A program made the position numbers and the translations under genes. The notes beneath the pieces are model-generated. The model searched no databases. It saw only the letters and a list, made by a program, of their open reading frames with translations, and had not been told where the DNA came from. From Chrysopilus asiliformis (lineage: Eukaryota > Arthropoda > Insecta > Diptera > Rhagionidae), in assembly GCA_964034945.1 (NCBI GenBank), contig OZ035962.1:34003943-34067942 (forward strand): a stretch of DNA of 64,000 bases. The letters are read 5' to 3'. This document shows, in pieces, positions 30,200 through 40,484 of this stretch (position 1 is its first letter; every line of letters begins with the position of its first letter).

Positions 30200-31980
30200 A
30201 TGTTATTTTTTTTCCTATCTTCTGCAATAATATTGTTTCTAAGTTGTGCAAGTGGTAGGTGCTTGTAAATTTAATTGGACCATATTCGGTATAAATACGC
30301 AGGTATAAATCAATATTGCTATTGTTTTTTTTTTTTTTGTGAACTTAAATTTAGCTTTCTAGCTCACTTTTTCCAGTACCCAGACCGCTGTTTGTACATT
30401 TCAACTTACCTTAAGGACTAAAGCAATTACCTTTTAAGTATCAAAGCTATAATAAACGTGTTCTGTAGATTTTCTGTTTATCTAGCTCACAACTGAAAGG
30501 GCGCTAACAAGGACGATATGGCTGGAGGACAAGCAAACAAGGACTTTATAGAAGCCATTGACTTAATTCTTTCATAATACGTCGCTTTGTAGTGGCTGCA
30601 CTTGAAAGCTATTACCAACTATTGTTGTATTACATATGTATTCTATAATATTTCGTTTCTTTATGTACATCAAGTATTATATATGTACATCACTCATACA
30701 TATATATTATCATATATTACATACCAGATTAATAATGGCGAAAAAGCCAAACGTGTGAAAAAAATTGTTTTTATATGACTGAGATTTTCACCTCAAACAC
30801 ATTTACAACAGAAACTGTGACAAAAGTTTTTCTTTCTTCTCTTCTCAATCTGAATTTTCTATCACTTTTTCTCCAATGGAATCATGTAAATGTATAGTAG
30901 TATGTTGGAGGATAAGTTCGCCTTGCGCATATATGAAACCCAACTATTCTGTTTGCAATCATAATGGGGCACAGAGGTCCCTCACGATGCTGAACGTCGT
31001 CCTCCTTGTAAGCATTTTTAAAGCTTCCTGCACTTAAGTGCTGAAAGCAAATAGTAATAAAAGTTTTTGTTTGACCTGTGGCAAGAAACTTCTGCCATAT
31101 AGTGCAACCTCAACGTCTGCTACTAACAAAATACGAGTACATCTTCGTATAAACAAAAAAATAATGATGCATCGATCTTTATAATGAAACCTTTTGAATT
31201 ATCGCTATCATCATCTTCCTGGGTATTGTCACTACTATTAACACTTTCTTGCTATCTCGGCAATTGAGTTTTCTTAATATTTTAGAATTATATTTACTTT
31301 ATTTTGATTACAATTGTAGTAAAATATTTTTCAAATTTTGCTCTATTTTTTTATTGATAGTAAAGCCCGGTTTAAATCACTATAGGCAATTTCTTCTAAT
31401 GCACTGAGAAAAAAAGTTGACTTGCGCGAAAGTATTGTAAGATTTTTACACGTGAACTGTTTATTCATCGAAACCAAACTGAGGGTTTCATCCCTATAAA
31501 ATTATAAAGAAAAATGTGACATTTGTAAGGTTTTTGTAGTTTTGATAATGAATAGGAGACGGCAATACTAACACTTCATAATTTTATAACTTAACTTACA
31601 ACATTCGACTTAAATTGAGCTTCAAGCAAAAACATCACAACATATGAATAACTTTATCAAATGTTGGTTGAAGAAATATGAATTCTTACTTGAAGAAATT
31701 TGAATTCTGCCAAAAAATTATAAATGTTAAAGACCTCATTAAAAATTATAATATCGTTGTGAATTTTTTTAAAGGTCAATTTTTATCTGCAGACTGTCAT
31801 GGTGTCAATAACTGAAAAATGTCGTAAGTTGCGTTACGATAGTCTTGCACGGAGGCGTCGATATAATGGAAAAAATCTAACAATATAAGAAAAAGTTAAT
31901 TAATCTAGGAACACGATTCTTCGAGTTTCACTCTGGAGTTACCCTTAAATGTCCATTTTCAAGATTGTCCAGTTTTCGTA
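30200..31980. other. Intron DNA, nothing firm
   Basis: About 1.8 kb with homopolymer T runs (30325-30341) and a TATATGTACATCA-type stretch near 30660-30715. CACTGAGAAAAAAAGTTGAC at 31400 looks like a decayed transposon terminus, but no partner was found. Confidence 0.4.
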
Positions 31981-32043
31981 TCTCCACACGGCAAAAAATC
32001 TTGGAGTGAATTCCAATCAAAACTGGATTACGCTGGACCTATA

Positions 32044-33275
32044 CACGGTAAAAACTGGAGTCTAATTTTAAGACTTTTTTTCCTACATATAGGTCAACAC
32101 CTTTTTGAGCCTAAAAATCAAACTTAAAAGTTTGAAATTATTTTCCTTTTAAATAGTATTATCCGGTCTAAATTTAAGGTATTAAAATTTAAATTTTAGT
32201 CTAAAAAATCTAAAAATTAGTTCCAAATTTCTAAAAATTCTCAAATTAAAACCTTACGGTTTAAGTTTAAGATGCATGAGTCTTAAATTTAGACTGGAAT
32301 GGTTAAAAAATAGTCATAAACTTCTAAAATTCGTGAATTATCCGGGTAAATAAGACTATCCGGTCTAAATTTAAGACTTAAAAGTTTTAATTTCAAACTG
32401 AAATTACTAAAAAGTAGTTACAATTTTCTAAAACTGACTCAAATTTATAAGACTTCGAAGTTTAAATTCCAAACCTTTTTTTTATGTTTATGCCAGGAGC
32501 TTAGGCAAATTGCCTCTAATGCCGAAGTGTTTAGGTCCATGAGCAGAAAACTTCCAAATTCAAATTCAAGCCGAATTATTTTTGCCCTGAGTGGGATTTG
32601 AACCACTGCTCTTTGGATCACAAGGCAAGCACTTAGCTAACTGAGCCATCCACGCCCGCGAATTAAATTCTTAATTTTAGATTAATATGTATAGAAAATA
32701 TACTCAGACTTCTAAAATAAACCAATTCCAGACTTTACTTTCTAAATTTTAGAATAATGAGTTTTAATTATAGGCTGAAATGATTAAAAAGTAGTCACAA
32801 TTTTCTAAAACTGAATAAATTGTAGACTTTGAAGTTTTGTTTTTAGACCGAAAAGTCGAATTCGAGCCTCGCGACTTTTCTAAAAATTGACCGACCGACT
32901 GATGAATTTGAAAAAGAAAAATAAACTGAAAAGACTAAATATTAGACAAAAAGTTTAATTCAGTTTTATCCGAATTGAAGTAAAACTTACAAGGTTTAGT
33001 TCTCAAACTTATAGGTCTAATATTTCGATTAAAAGTCTAGAAATAAGGCGGAGAGGTTTAAAACAAATTTTTAAGAAAGAAAAAGTTTACTTTTTAAACT
33101 ATAGTCTTAAAAATAAACCGAAACTCACTAAATATTAAACTTTTCGACTAAAATATACTCTAAACTTTCAAAAAGTTTTAAAAATAGAGAAAATAGTTTA
33201 AAATTCCACTAAACTTTCAAAAGTTTAAAAAATAGAAGGAAAAAGTCTTAAAATTAGACTCCAGTTTTTACCGTG
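32044..33275. mobile_element. TA-flanked TIR element, CACGGTAAAAACTGGAGTC
   Basis: TA at 32042-32043 and 33276-33277. Ends CACGGTAAAAACTGGAGTC, with inverted similarity continuing for ~38 bases. The interior is saturated with degenerate AAGTTT/TTCTAAAATT units in both orientations, so it can form many local hairpins. It contains a SINE at 32470-32662. No ORF. Confidence 0.75.
32470..32662 (-). mobile_element. tRNA-derived SINE
   Basis: On the minus strand, TGGCTCAGTTAGC (A box, 32636-32648) and GGTTCAAATCC (B box, 32594-32604) have pol III spacing. The tRNA-like head GCGTGGATGGCTCAG... is followed by an unrelated ~110-bp body and an A7-8 run. TTAAATTC at 32462-32469 and 32663-32670 may be the target duplication. 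The acceptor arms do not pair, so this is a SINE head and not a functional tRNA. Confidence 0.72.
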
Positions 33276-33649
33276 TATGTAATCCAATGGAAAATTCTAA
33301 TCCAATAATATGGAAATAAATAAAAATAAAAAAATAAAAATAAATTTATATTTTTGGTTTAATTCAGTATTAAAGTCTAAAATTTTGAATAAATTGTAGA
33401 CATTAATGTTAAAAGTACTTAAGTTCGATACATAATAAAAGACTTTTCAAATATGATTGCAAAAAAGGCTAAAATATTTTCAAAAATTCGCATGTATTAA
33501 ATTCCAATCCAAAATATGTATTAAGATTTCGTCAATATAATTTTTGGATAGAAAAATACTCCAGGATTTTTTGCCGTGCATTCTTTCATCGAATCTCAAT
33601 ATCAGATTGCAGAAATATGAATTTCAATCAAGTAACATATCCAATTTAA

Positions 33650-34965
33650 CCTTCATAGGGTCTTGTGGTCATTTTCGACCAAAAGCATATAATGTTTGAA
33701 ACCATAACGCCTATAATTTTAAATATTTTAAGCAGATATTAAAATCCTGTGTTTCTTTATTTCAAATACACCTTTTTCAATGAATAAAATAAAAAAAGTT
33801 ATGTCAGATTTTTGTGTATAAAAAAAAAACACATTGAAGGCCCTTTGGTCGAAAATGACCATAATCAGTTTTAAACATTTTTGAAAATAGTACGCCCTGA
33901 TATTTTTAGTAATAATCTTGAAAGCATCAAGTTTAGTCACTACTATTGAAATTTGAAAAAGTGAATTCTTTCTAATATTATTTTACACTGCGTTTCTTTC
34001 ATCAAGATAATAAATATTTTTTGCTTATTTTGTTGAATGAAGAAAACAATTACTTTATCGAAAAATATAGCTTGAATTTGAAAAATGTGTAATCAAAATT
34101 TGACGAATTCTGAAATTGAAGACTTGAATATGATAAGCGACGAAGAGGAAGAGGTCTCCGAAATTGAAGACAATCATGCATATTCTGGAATCCGAAATAG
34201 CGTTCAGTGTGATCGATTTCCCCTCAATTTGTATTCTTGAATCCGTTGCGTCTTACTTCTATTGGATTCACTATGATCAAGTACCGTTTTAAGGGTAGAA
34301 TCACATGTTGCATATTTCAGAATACAGTAAAACACACTTAAATGCAACACGCTTAAATGCAAAACTTTTAATTGCACGCAAAATTTGTGCCTGGAGGATT
34401 CTCAAGCATTTTTCATAGAAATATACACGGATAAATTCAAAACACGGATAAATGCACATAAAATTATGCGAAATTCGATGTGCTCTACTGTACTAGAATA
34501 CTAATTAAGTTTCGAATCAATTCGACTGTGTTTGGTTTTACGTGTTAGCTTCGGATTCCAGAATAGCCATGAATATATCAGAAAATGATCAATATTTCTC
34601 ATCAGATGATGAAGTTTTCGAATATGACGATGATCATGAAACCTAAAATTATTTTTTTTCTAAAAGTTAAATTAATTCTGTAGCAATCAGAGCCATTTCA
34701 AGCAACAAAAAAAGTTTTTTTTTCCATATTTTATACAAAAATGAAATATGTCACTTATTTTTTTACTATATAAAAATGAACTATTATTTTCTTTTTGTTA
34801 AAAAAATACTTTTGTTTTTGTTTTGTAATTTTAAGATACTGAAATACAAATATTAAATATTGCAGAAAACATACTTATCAAGAGCTTTTCATCGATAAAC
34901 TACGCATTGGTCGAAAATGACCATTAAGATACTTAGTGTGCATTAGAATAAGGGACGTATGAAGG
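33650..34965. mobile_element. piggyBac-like TTAA element, decayed
   Basis: TTAA at 33646-33649 and 34966-34969. Ends CCTTCATAGG / CCTTCATACG. The palindrome TGGTCGAAAATGACCA occurs inside each end and once more at 33847-33862. Inside are two short plus-strand acidic peptides, MCNQNLTNSEIEDLNMISDE... from 34085 and MNISENDQYFSSDDEVFEYD... from 34570. They resemble the acidic N-terminus of piggyBac transposases, but no DDD catalytic region remains. A small pogo-like MITE (34325-34490) interrupts it. Confidence 0.7.
34325..34490. mobile_element. Short pogo-like MITE
   Basis: TA at 34323-34324 and 34491-34492 flanks ends CAGTAAAACACAC and CAGTAGAGCACAT. CAGTA starts with a TA duplication are typical of the pogo/Tigger group. 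AAATGCA motifs recur inside. Length 166 bp, no ORF. Confidence 0.65.
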
Positions 34966-35024
34966 TTAAATATTTTTATTCATTTTGTGGCTATCTTCTA
35001 TATATGTTATCGGCTTATCCCGAT

Positions 35025-35130
35025 TTCAGGCTAAACTAGTTTAGCCTAGGTCAAATTAATTCGGCTAAGCGTCATAGGATAAACTAGTTTAGACTAGGCC
35101 AAACTAGTTTATCCTACGCGTCATAGGATA
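35025..35130. repeat. Cluster of short palindromes around AAACTAGTTT
   Basis: GCTAAACTAGTTTAGC, GATAAACTAGTTTAGAC and CCAAACTAGTTTATCC occur in ~90 bp, together with GCGTCATAGGATAAA twice. Local symmetry is strong, but no element boundary can be assigned. Confidence 0.55.
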
Positions 35131-35816
35131 AAATAATTTTATATTGCCATCACAGAATACGTTTTATGAAGAAGAAATTTTATCTTTATAAAATAACATA
35201 AAATATCACTTTATGAAAAATTGCGGAATAGAGCCCTTCATATCTGAGTTTAGCGTGACAAATTTTCTATAAAAAAAAAGTTTTTTAATTTTTTTCTATT
35301 CTTAAAATTTTTGAAATCCCCGACGTTAATTTCTCGAGATTCGGAAAAAATATTGCCCGGCAATTCACGAGAAATCGAGAAAAATAATTCTCGAGACAAA
35401 ACTCTAGTTAAAATCCTATAACCATAAGACGCATTTTACACTATTTCAATCCAGCACATTATCAACAGCTAGAGGTTGATTAGATTACTTTTAACCGTTT
35501 TCACCTGCTGTTCTAACAAAAAAAGGACATTTCGGTTTGAGTTGTTTTATATTTAGAATGGACTAAAACCATAGAACATGGAAAACTTCAAATAAACGTT
35601 TATAACAAACGGATAGATACATTAGGAACTCTCTTATTTATTTAAATGGGAAATAATTTTCCATAAATTTCGTAGGTCATATATTACCCATATATTAAGT
35701 AAAAAAGCCCATTTCAGCTTATCTGGATCCTTTTATAGAACTTTAATTTTTATTGTATTCTCCAGCACCAATAATTGAATTTAATCCCATACCGATTTTA
35801 CCTTTGAATATTTCAG

Positions 35817-36012
35817 GTATATATTGTTGGGCACATACCTCCCGGGTCTGATGAACGACTCGTTGGAAATCAGCAAAATGGACACACGACCTTTTCAGAG
35901 AAAAACAATTTGCGATATCTGAGATTGGTGCGCAAATATTCATCAATTATTCAGGGCCAGTTTTTTGGACATTTACATTCGGACTCTTTTAGGATCATCT
36001 ACAATGATATGG
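35817..36012 (+). CDS. SMPDL3-like phosphodiesterase, internal exon C
   Basis: Acceptor GAATATTTCAG ends at 35816 and donor GGGTAAGC has its GT at 36013. The frame continues exon B without a split codon: ...NRNKET then VYIVGHIPPGSDER, FSEKNNLRYLRLVRKYSSII and GQFFGHLHSDSFRIIYNDMG. GHIPPG and GHLH supply the last metal-binding histidines of the calcineurin-like phosphoesterase fold (family forms: (A/G)H(V/I)P.G and GHTH.D). 196 bp, leaving one base (G) for the next codon. The preceding intron of 28.5 kb holds the BEL element and most of the other transposons. Confidence 0.93.
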
Positions 36013-37020
36013 GTAAGCATCCGTATATCTATTTATAAAAACTTTTTATATAGGTACATGCAAGTTTGTTTTATCGAAAAATATTTGGGTTGTATTTACC
36101 AAAGTAAATACTAATGCCATATAAATTGAGCAGAATTATAGGTTCGTACATAAATGTTTTTACTCTTTAGTTATTTATGAACTAAAAGGTTGTAAGTGGC
36201 TTTAACCACGCCCGGTGAAGCGTGTAAAACCTGGGTTTAGCATTGTCTGCTGCCTATTCAAACCAACAAATAAAAGTATTCTAAAAGATTTTTACGATCA
36301 ATGGCATCGTTTACATAGGCTTACCAACTAATTTTTGATAGAATTGCATTTTTTTCATATAAAATATCATGTTGTTTGAATATTTGGTTGTTTTTTTTGT
36401 AAAAGTTTCAGTTTTATCACGATTTTCAATACAACAAAATCCAACTAATTTTACTACAGGAAAAAGAAATGCTATTTTTTACCAGGAAAAATTTTTGGTA
36501 AAAAAAGTAGATTCACGTTATCTTTACAGTATGCACAATGGACCCACAGCGTGGTCTAAGTGCATGAGGGATTTGTCTTGGACTACCCGACAACCTAATC
36601 AATCAATCAATTTTTACAGTAGCTTTCCTCAAGCTTGAAATCCCCGATTCAAAAATCCCCTCCACGAAAATGGGAACAAAAGGATATTTCTTTTCGTTTT
36701 GAATTTCGAAATTCCAACATCAAAGTCGGAATCCGCGAGCTCAAAAACCACCGAATGTAAATTTTCCAGAGAAAAAATAGAAAAAGGGATATTCGCGTTA
36801 TCCTTACAAGAGGGGATTCGCAACATTCTGGAAGTTTTCCTTGACGGACGGCTTGCCCAACACTGAAAACCGTATTTAAATTCCTTCAGCAGCTAAGAAA
36901 AGAACAGTGAAGGGGTAAAAGGGGGTGTCGATTTTTGACAATGCAGCTAATTTATATTCAGGTTTAGCAGATCAAGCATTATTGAGGAAATTATCAACTT
37001 TGGGATAGGTATTTAGCTAC
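36013..37020. other. Intron DNA with one dispersed repeat fragment
   Basis: 36535-36610 (TGGACCCACAGCGTGGTCTA then GTGCATGAGGGATT) recurs inverted at 49105-49190. 36640-36830 carries TTATCCTTACAAG and GGAAGTTTTCC blocks reminiscent of the AAGCTTTTATT family. No gene. Confidence 0.5.
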
Positions 37021-37250
37021 GATGCCGTCAATTAGAATGAGGAAAAAACTGGTGAGGGGAACTGGTGAAAATTAGAATGAGGAAAAAACTGGTGAGGGGA
37101 GCGAAAGCGCAATTAGACTATAACGTTCCCAGATGTCTAAGCTGCATTTAGGAAAACACCCCATCAAAATCGGTTGAATGGTTTTCGAGCCAAGTCGTTA
37201 CATACATACATTCATACAGAAATTCATTGTTGTGTAGTGTATATATAAGA
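37021..37250 (-). mobile_element. 5' part of a possible further Helitron
   Basis: Read on the minus strand, TCTTATATATACACTACACA starts exactly at 37250 and runs into AACCGATTTTGATGGGGTG. Both are common in insect Helitron 5' regions. It directly abuts the CTAG end of the next Helitron. A ~44-bp unit (GAGGAAAAAACTGGTGAGGGG) is tandemly duplicated at about 37035-37100. The 3' end of this element was not found. Confidence 0.4.
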
Positions 37251-38109
37251 CTAGAATTTGGACCCGGCTTCGCCCGGCTAAAAGCGTGAACAGAAAGAAA
37301 ACTTAGGAAAACTAAATTCATTTGGTTAAAAATTAGGTAGCCTGCATGCTGTTCGTTAGTTTTTTCTCTTCGGAAAATGATTAACCCATTCGGTATTTTG
37401 ATGCCATATGGCAACGCAGTTAAAAATTTGAATTGACTTATTAGTTGCGTTTTTTTTTAATGTTCTAGAACACGGAAGATTTAAAAAACGATCCAGAGTA
37501 AGTGGGAAATTTCATTGAGTTCGAATGGAAACTAACTCCAGGTTGGTTACATCAGTAGGCCGTTACTGGTATATTTTCTTGATATAATCACGATTCGCTA
37601 TCTCCCATGATTAAAACTATTTCGCTGTCGCACAGAACCAACAAACCACCAACACAAAATCCTCAATTGAGAATAAAATGTCAGATTTATTATGTTGAAG
37701 TTAGCAGCATTTCATTACCGTACATTACCGTATAAAATTTCCCTTTGTTCCAAGCGCTGTTCGAGATGGAAAGGTGGTGCAGGATTTTGTATGGAAAGCT
37801 TGTTCTGAACTGCTTCAGAACATTAATAAAACGCAACTATTATTTATTTATTTTCAACACTCTATTCTCATTCAGTGCGCCATTAAGTGCATTTCTGACC
37901 CAATTTTGATTTTTTGAGTAAAAAGCTGGACTACAGTGGACGTATTTGTAAAAAATAAAAATTTTTAATTTTTTTTGTTTTAAATGAATACTGATAGCTT
38001 AAACATCATTAATTTGTATAGAGAGTATTTTTAACCCCCATAGAAAAAAACATGTACCGAACGGGTTAACAAACTAACAAAAAATTCCAGCACTTGCATT
38101 CGGTATTAT

Positions 38110-39078
38110 TTTATCCCCCTCCGCTTACCCCCCCACCTATCGGGCTACTTTTTAATGGGTCTATGTTGGGGCTGGACCCCGACGAACATCTATGCCAAAT
38201 TTCAGGCCAATCGGTTCAGTAGTTTCCCCTCGAAAGAGTAACAGAGCGCAAAAACTAAGTTTCGAAATCACTTTACCCCATCCCCTCACTCCCCCCACCT
38301 ATCGGGCTACTTTTTAATGGGTCTAGGTTGGGGCTGAACCCTCGACGAACATCTATGCCAAGCTTCAGGCCAATCAGTTCAGTAGTTTCCCCTCGAAAGA
38401 GTAACATAGCGCAAAAACTAAGTTCCGAAATCACTTTACCCCCTCCCCTTCCTCCCCCCACCTCTCGGGCTACTTTTTAATGGGTCTATGTTGGGGCTGG
38501 ATCCCCGACGAATATGTATGCCAAATTTCAGGCCAATCGGTTCAGTAGTTTCCCTGCGAAAGAGTAACATAGCGCAAAAACTAAGTTTCGAAATCACTTT
38601 ACCCCCTCTCCTTACTCCCCCCACCTATCGGGCTACTTTTTAATGGGTCTATGTTGGTGCTGGACCCGCGACGAACATCTGTGCCAAATTTAAGGCCAAT
38701 TGGTTCAGTAGTTTCCTCGCGAAAGAGTAACATAGCGCAAAAACTAAGTTTCGAAATCACTTTACCCCCTCCCCTTACTCCCCCAACCTACCGGGCTACG
38801 TTCTAATGGGTCTATGTTGGTGCTGGACCCCCGACGAACATCTATGCCGAATTTCAGGCCAATCGGTTCAGTAGTTTCCCCGCGAAAGAGTAACATAACG
38901 CAAAAACTAAGTTTCGAAATCACTTTACCCCCTCCCCTTGCTCCCCCCATCCCTCGCGCTACTTTTCCGTATGCCTATGTTGGAACCAGAACTACCACAG
39001 ACACTCATGCCAAATTTCAAGTCAATCGGTTCAGCCGTTTTTGCGTGAAAGAGGAACAGACAGACAGACAGACAGACA
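38110..39078 (-). repeat. 162-163-bp tandem array, about six monomers
   Basis: The landmark CGGGCTAC (or CGCGCTAC) falls at 38141, 38303, 38466, 38629, 38792 and 38955: periods 162, 163, 163, 163, 163. Each monomer contains AATCGGTTCAGTAGTTTCC and CTAAGTTTCGAAATCACTTT. As 163 is not a multiple of three, no frame runs through the array. The repeated Gly/Arg-rich frames are therefore not a protein. Confidence 0.9.
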
Positions 39079-39099
39079 CCAACTCATTTTTATATATAT

Positions 39100-39617
39100 T
39101 AGTATATAGTATATTAGTATTAGTGTTAGTATTAGTATTAGTATAGTATATTAGTATATATTAGTATTAGTATTAGTATTAGTATTAGTATTAGTATTAG
39201 TATTAGTATTAGTATTAGTATTAGTATTAGTATTAGTATTAGTATTAGTATTAGTATTAGTATTAGTATTAGTATTAGTATTAGTATTAGTATTAGTATT
39301 AGTATTAGTATTAGTATTAGTATTAGTATTAGTATTAGTATTAGTATTAGTATTAGTATTAGTATTAGTATTAGTATTAGTATTAGTATTAGTATTAGTA
39401 TTAGTATTAGTATTAGTATTAGTATTAGTATTAGTATTAGTATTAGTATTAGTATTAGTATTAGTATTAGTATTAGTATTAGTATTAGTATTAGTATTAG
39501 TATTAGTATTAGTATTAGTATTAGTATTAGTATTAGTATTAGTATTAGTATTAGTATTAGTATTAGTATTAGTATTAGTATTAGTATTAGTATTAGTATT
39601 AGTATTAGTATTAGTAT
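39100..39617 (-). repeat. (ATTAGT)n hexamer array, ~500 bp
   Basis: After a slightly irregular start, about 78 uninterrupted ATTAGT units run from ~39147 to 39617. On the minus strand the unit is ACTAAT. It lies between the Helitron's TC terminus and its subterminal TATATAAAAATGAG, exactly where other copies have a single TACTAATA. Confidence 0.9.
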
Positions 39618-39937
39618 GATGATATGATATATTTTATTCGCCTAGTTATAGTGCAAATTACGCTGTTCACTTCAGATATTTTTTAAAATTTAGATTTGAT
39701 TTTCAGTGATTCTAATAAAGCTTTATCCGAATATATTGCATTATATTAGTGGATTGCAGAAGCCATTCATATAATGTTAAGAAAAAAATCTGTATCTTCC
39801 TATATGTATTACGATCTTTCGAGGATATTTTTGGTATATGAGTGTAAGAATCTCGTGAAGTTAAGTTAACCGCAAAAACAAAGTTCAGCAGTCACTGCTC
39901 AGTGGGTGGGCGATTTTTTTTTCTTGTTTAGTGCCTT

Positions 39938-40371
39938 TTGTTTTATTTATCCCTTTTTAAGTACGTTGAGCATAAGCCAAAAGAAGCTCCCAGTCCTAGT
40001 CAAGCAATAGAGACCTACAAGGAAAAAAGTTTTCTAGCTCTTCTATCACGAAATCTGGCTTTATCGTCTAATAACGCCGTTTTGATCTTTCACAGAACAT
40101 TAAACGTTTTATTATTAATATGAAATTGTTTTTTTTTCTCTACTTTTTCCGCTTGCTCTCGGTGGATAATATTTTTGCGGCCCTAACTTCCCGCACCGTT
40201 CAACTTTTCTGGATTTCAACTTTGGGTACTGGATGCTGTTATCCTGCTGGTGTTACATCAATGCCACATTAAATATTCGTACAAAACGCTATATGAAATG
40301 GATATTAACCAACTTTTGGATAATCCGGACTTTCTTACCGTCAATATACGTATCTACATCAATAAAAACAG
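39938..40371 (+). pseudogene. Coding-like stretch of unknown origin before exon D
   Basis: One frame reads FKYVEHKPKEAPSPSQAIET, YKEKSFLALLSRNLALSSNN and AVLIFHRTLNVL, then has stops. It resumes in the same frame as LDAVILLVLHQCHIKYSYKT, LYEMDINQLLDNPDF and LTVNIRIYINKN, ending at the exon D acceptor. It looks more protein-like than its surroundings, but I recognise no family. It is in a different frame from exon D and carries two stops, so it cannot be a simple extension of it. It could be a decayed processed gene or transposon ORF. Confidence 0.3.
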
Positions 40372-40484
40372 GAAAGCCAGTGTCTTGGATTATGATTTCA
40401 CCATCTGTTACACCGAGAAAGATGAGTGTTGGATCCAATAACCCGGCTATGCGGCTATACAAGTTTGATACCGATTCCGGTCAG
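40372..40484 (+). CDS. SMPDL3-like phosphodiesterase, internal exon D
   Basis: Acceptor AATAAAAACAG ends at 40371 and donor CAGGTTAGT has its GT at 40485. Completing the split Gly codon from exon C, it reads GKPVSWIMISPSVTPRKMSV and GSNNPAMRLYKFDTDSGQ. SMPDL3 relatives have FVAPAVTP...NNPG(I/F)R(L/V)(F/Y) here, the strand-loop-strand just after the GHTH motif. 113 bp, phase 1 in, phase 0 out. The acceptor's pyrimidine tract is weak, but the frame match on both sides leaves little doubt. Confidence 0.9.

Larger units (their letters stand above)
31987..33578. mobile_element. Outer TIR element, CACGGCAAAAAATC
   Basis: CACGGCAAAAAATCTTGGAGT at the left and its inverse (ACTCCAGGATTTTTTGCCGTG) at the right bracket 1.6 kb. 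The interior is split by a second element at 32044-33275 whose ends are clearly related. The outer unit alone is ~360 bp. No clear target duplication (CA on both sides). Confidence 0.55.
37251..39619 (-). mobile_element. Non-autonomous Helitron, family 1, expanded copy
   Basis: On the minus strand the terminus is TCATACTAATACTAAT (TC at 39619-39618) and the 3' end is a CCGG...CCGG stem, GTCCAAATT and CTAG (37254-37251). The flanks are A and T as Helitrons require. After the 5' hexamer array comes ATATAAAAATGAGTTGGTGT, the same subterminal sequence as the copies at 44974-45364 and ~59060-59670. The body is ~6 tandem 163-bp monomers (38100-39078) plus ~850 bp of other DNA. No helicase gene. Confidence 0.75.

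Noticed and set aside
32580..32660. Functional tRNA gene on the minus strand
   Set aside because: A and B boxes are present, but the acceptor ends do not pair and the head continues into an unrelated body and A tail; called as a SINE.
38273..38950. Series of ~62-residue Gly/Arg-rich ORFs on the minus strand
   Set aside because: Each is the translation of one 163-bp tandem monomer; the frame changes every monomer, so there is no protein.
38110..39078. CRISPR-like regular array
   Set aside because: Monomers are contiguous 163-bp repeats with no spacers, in insect DNA inside a Helitron.
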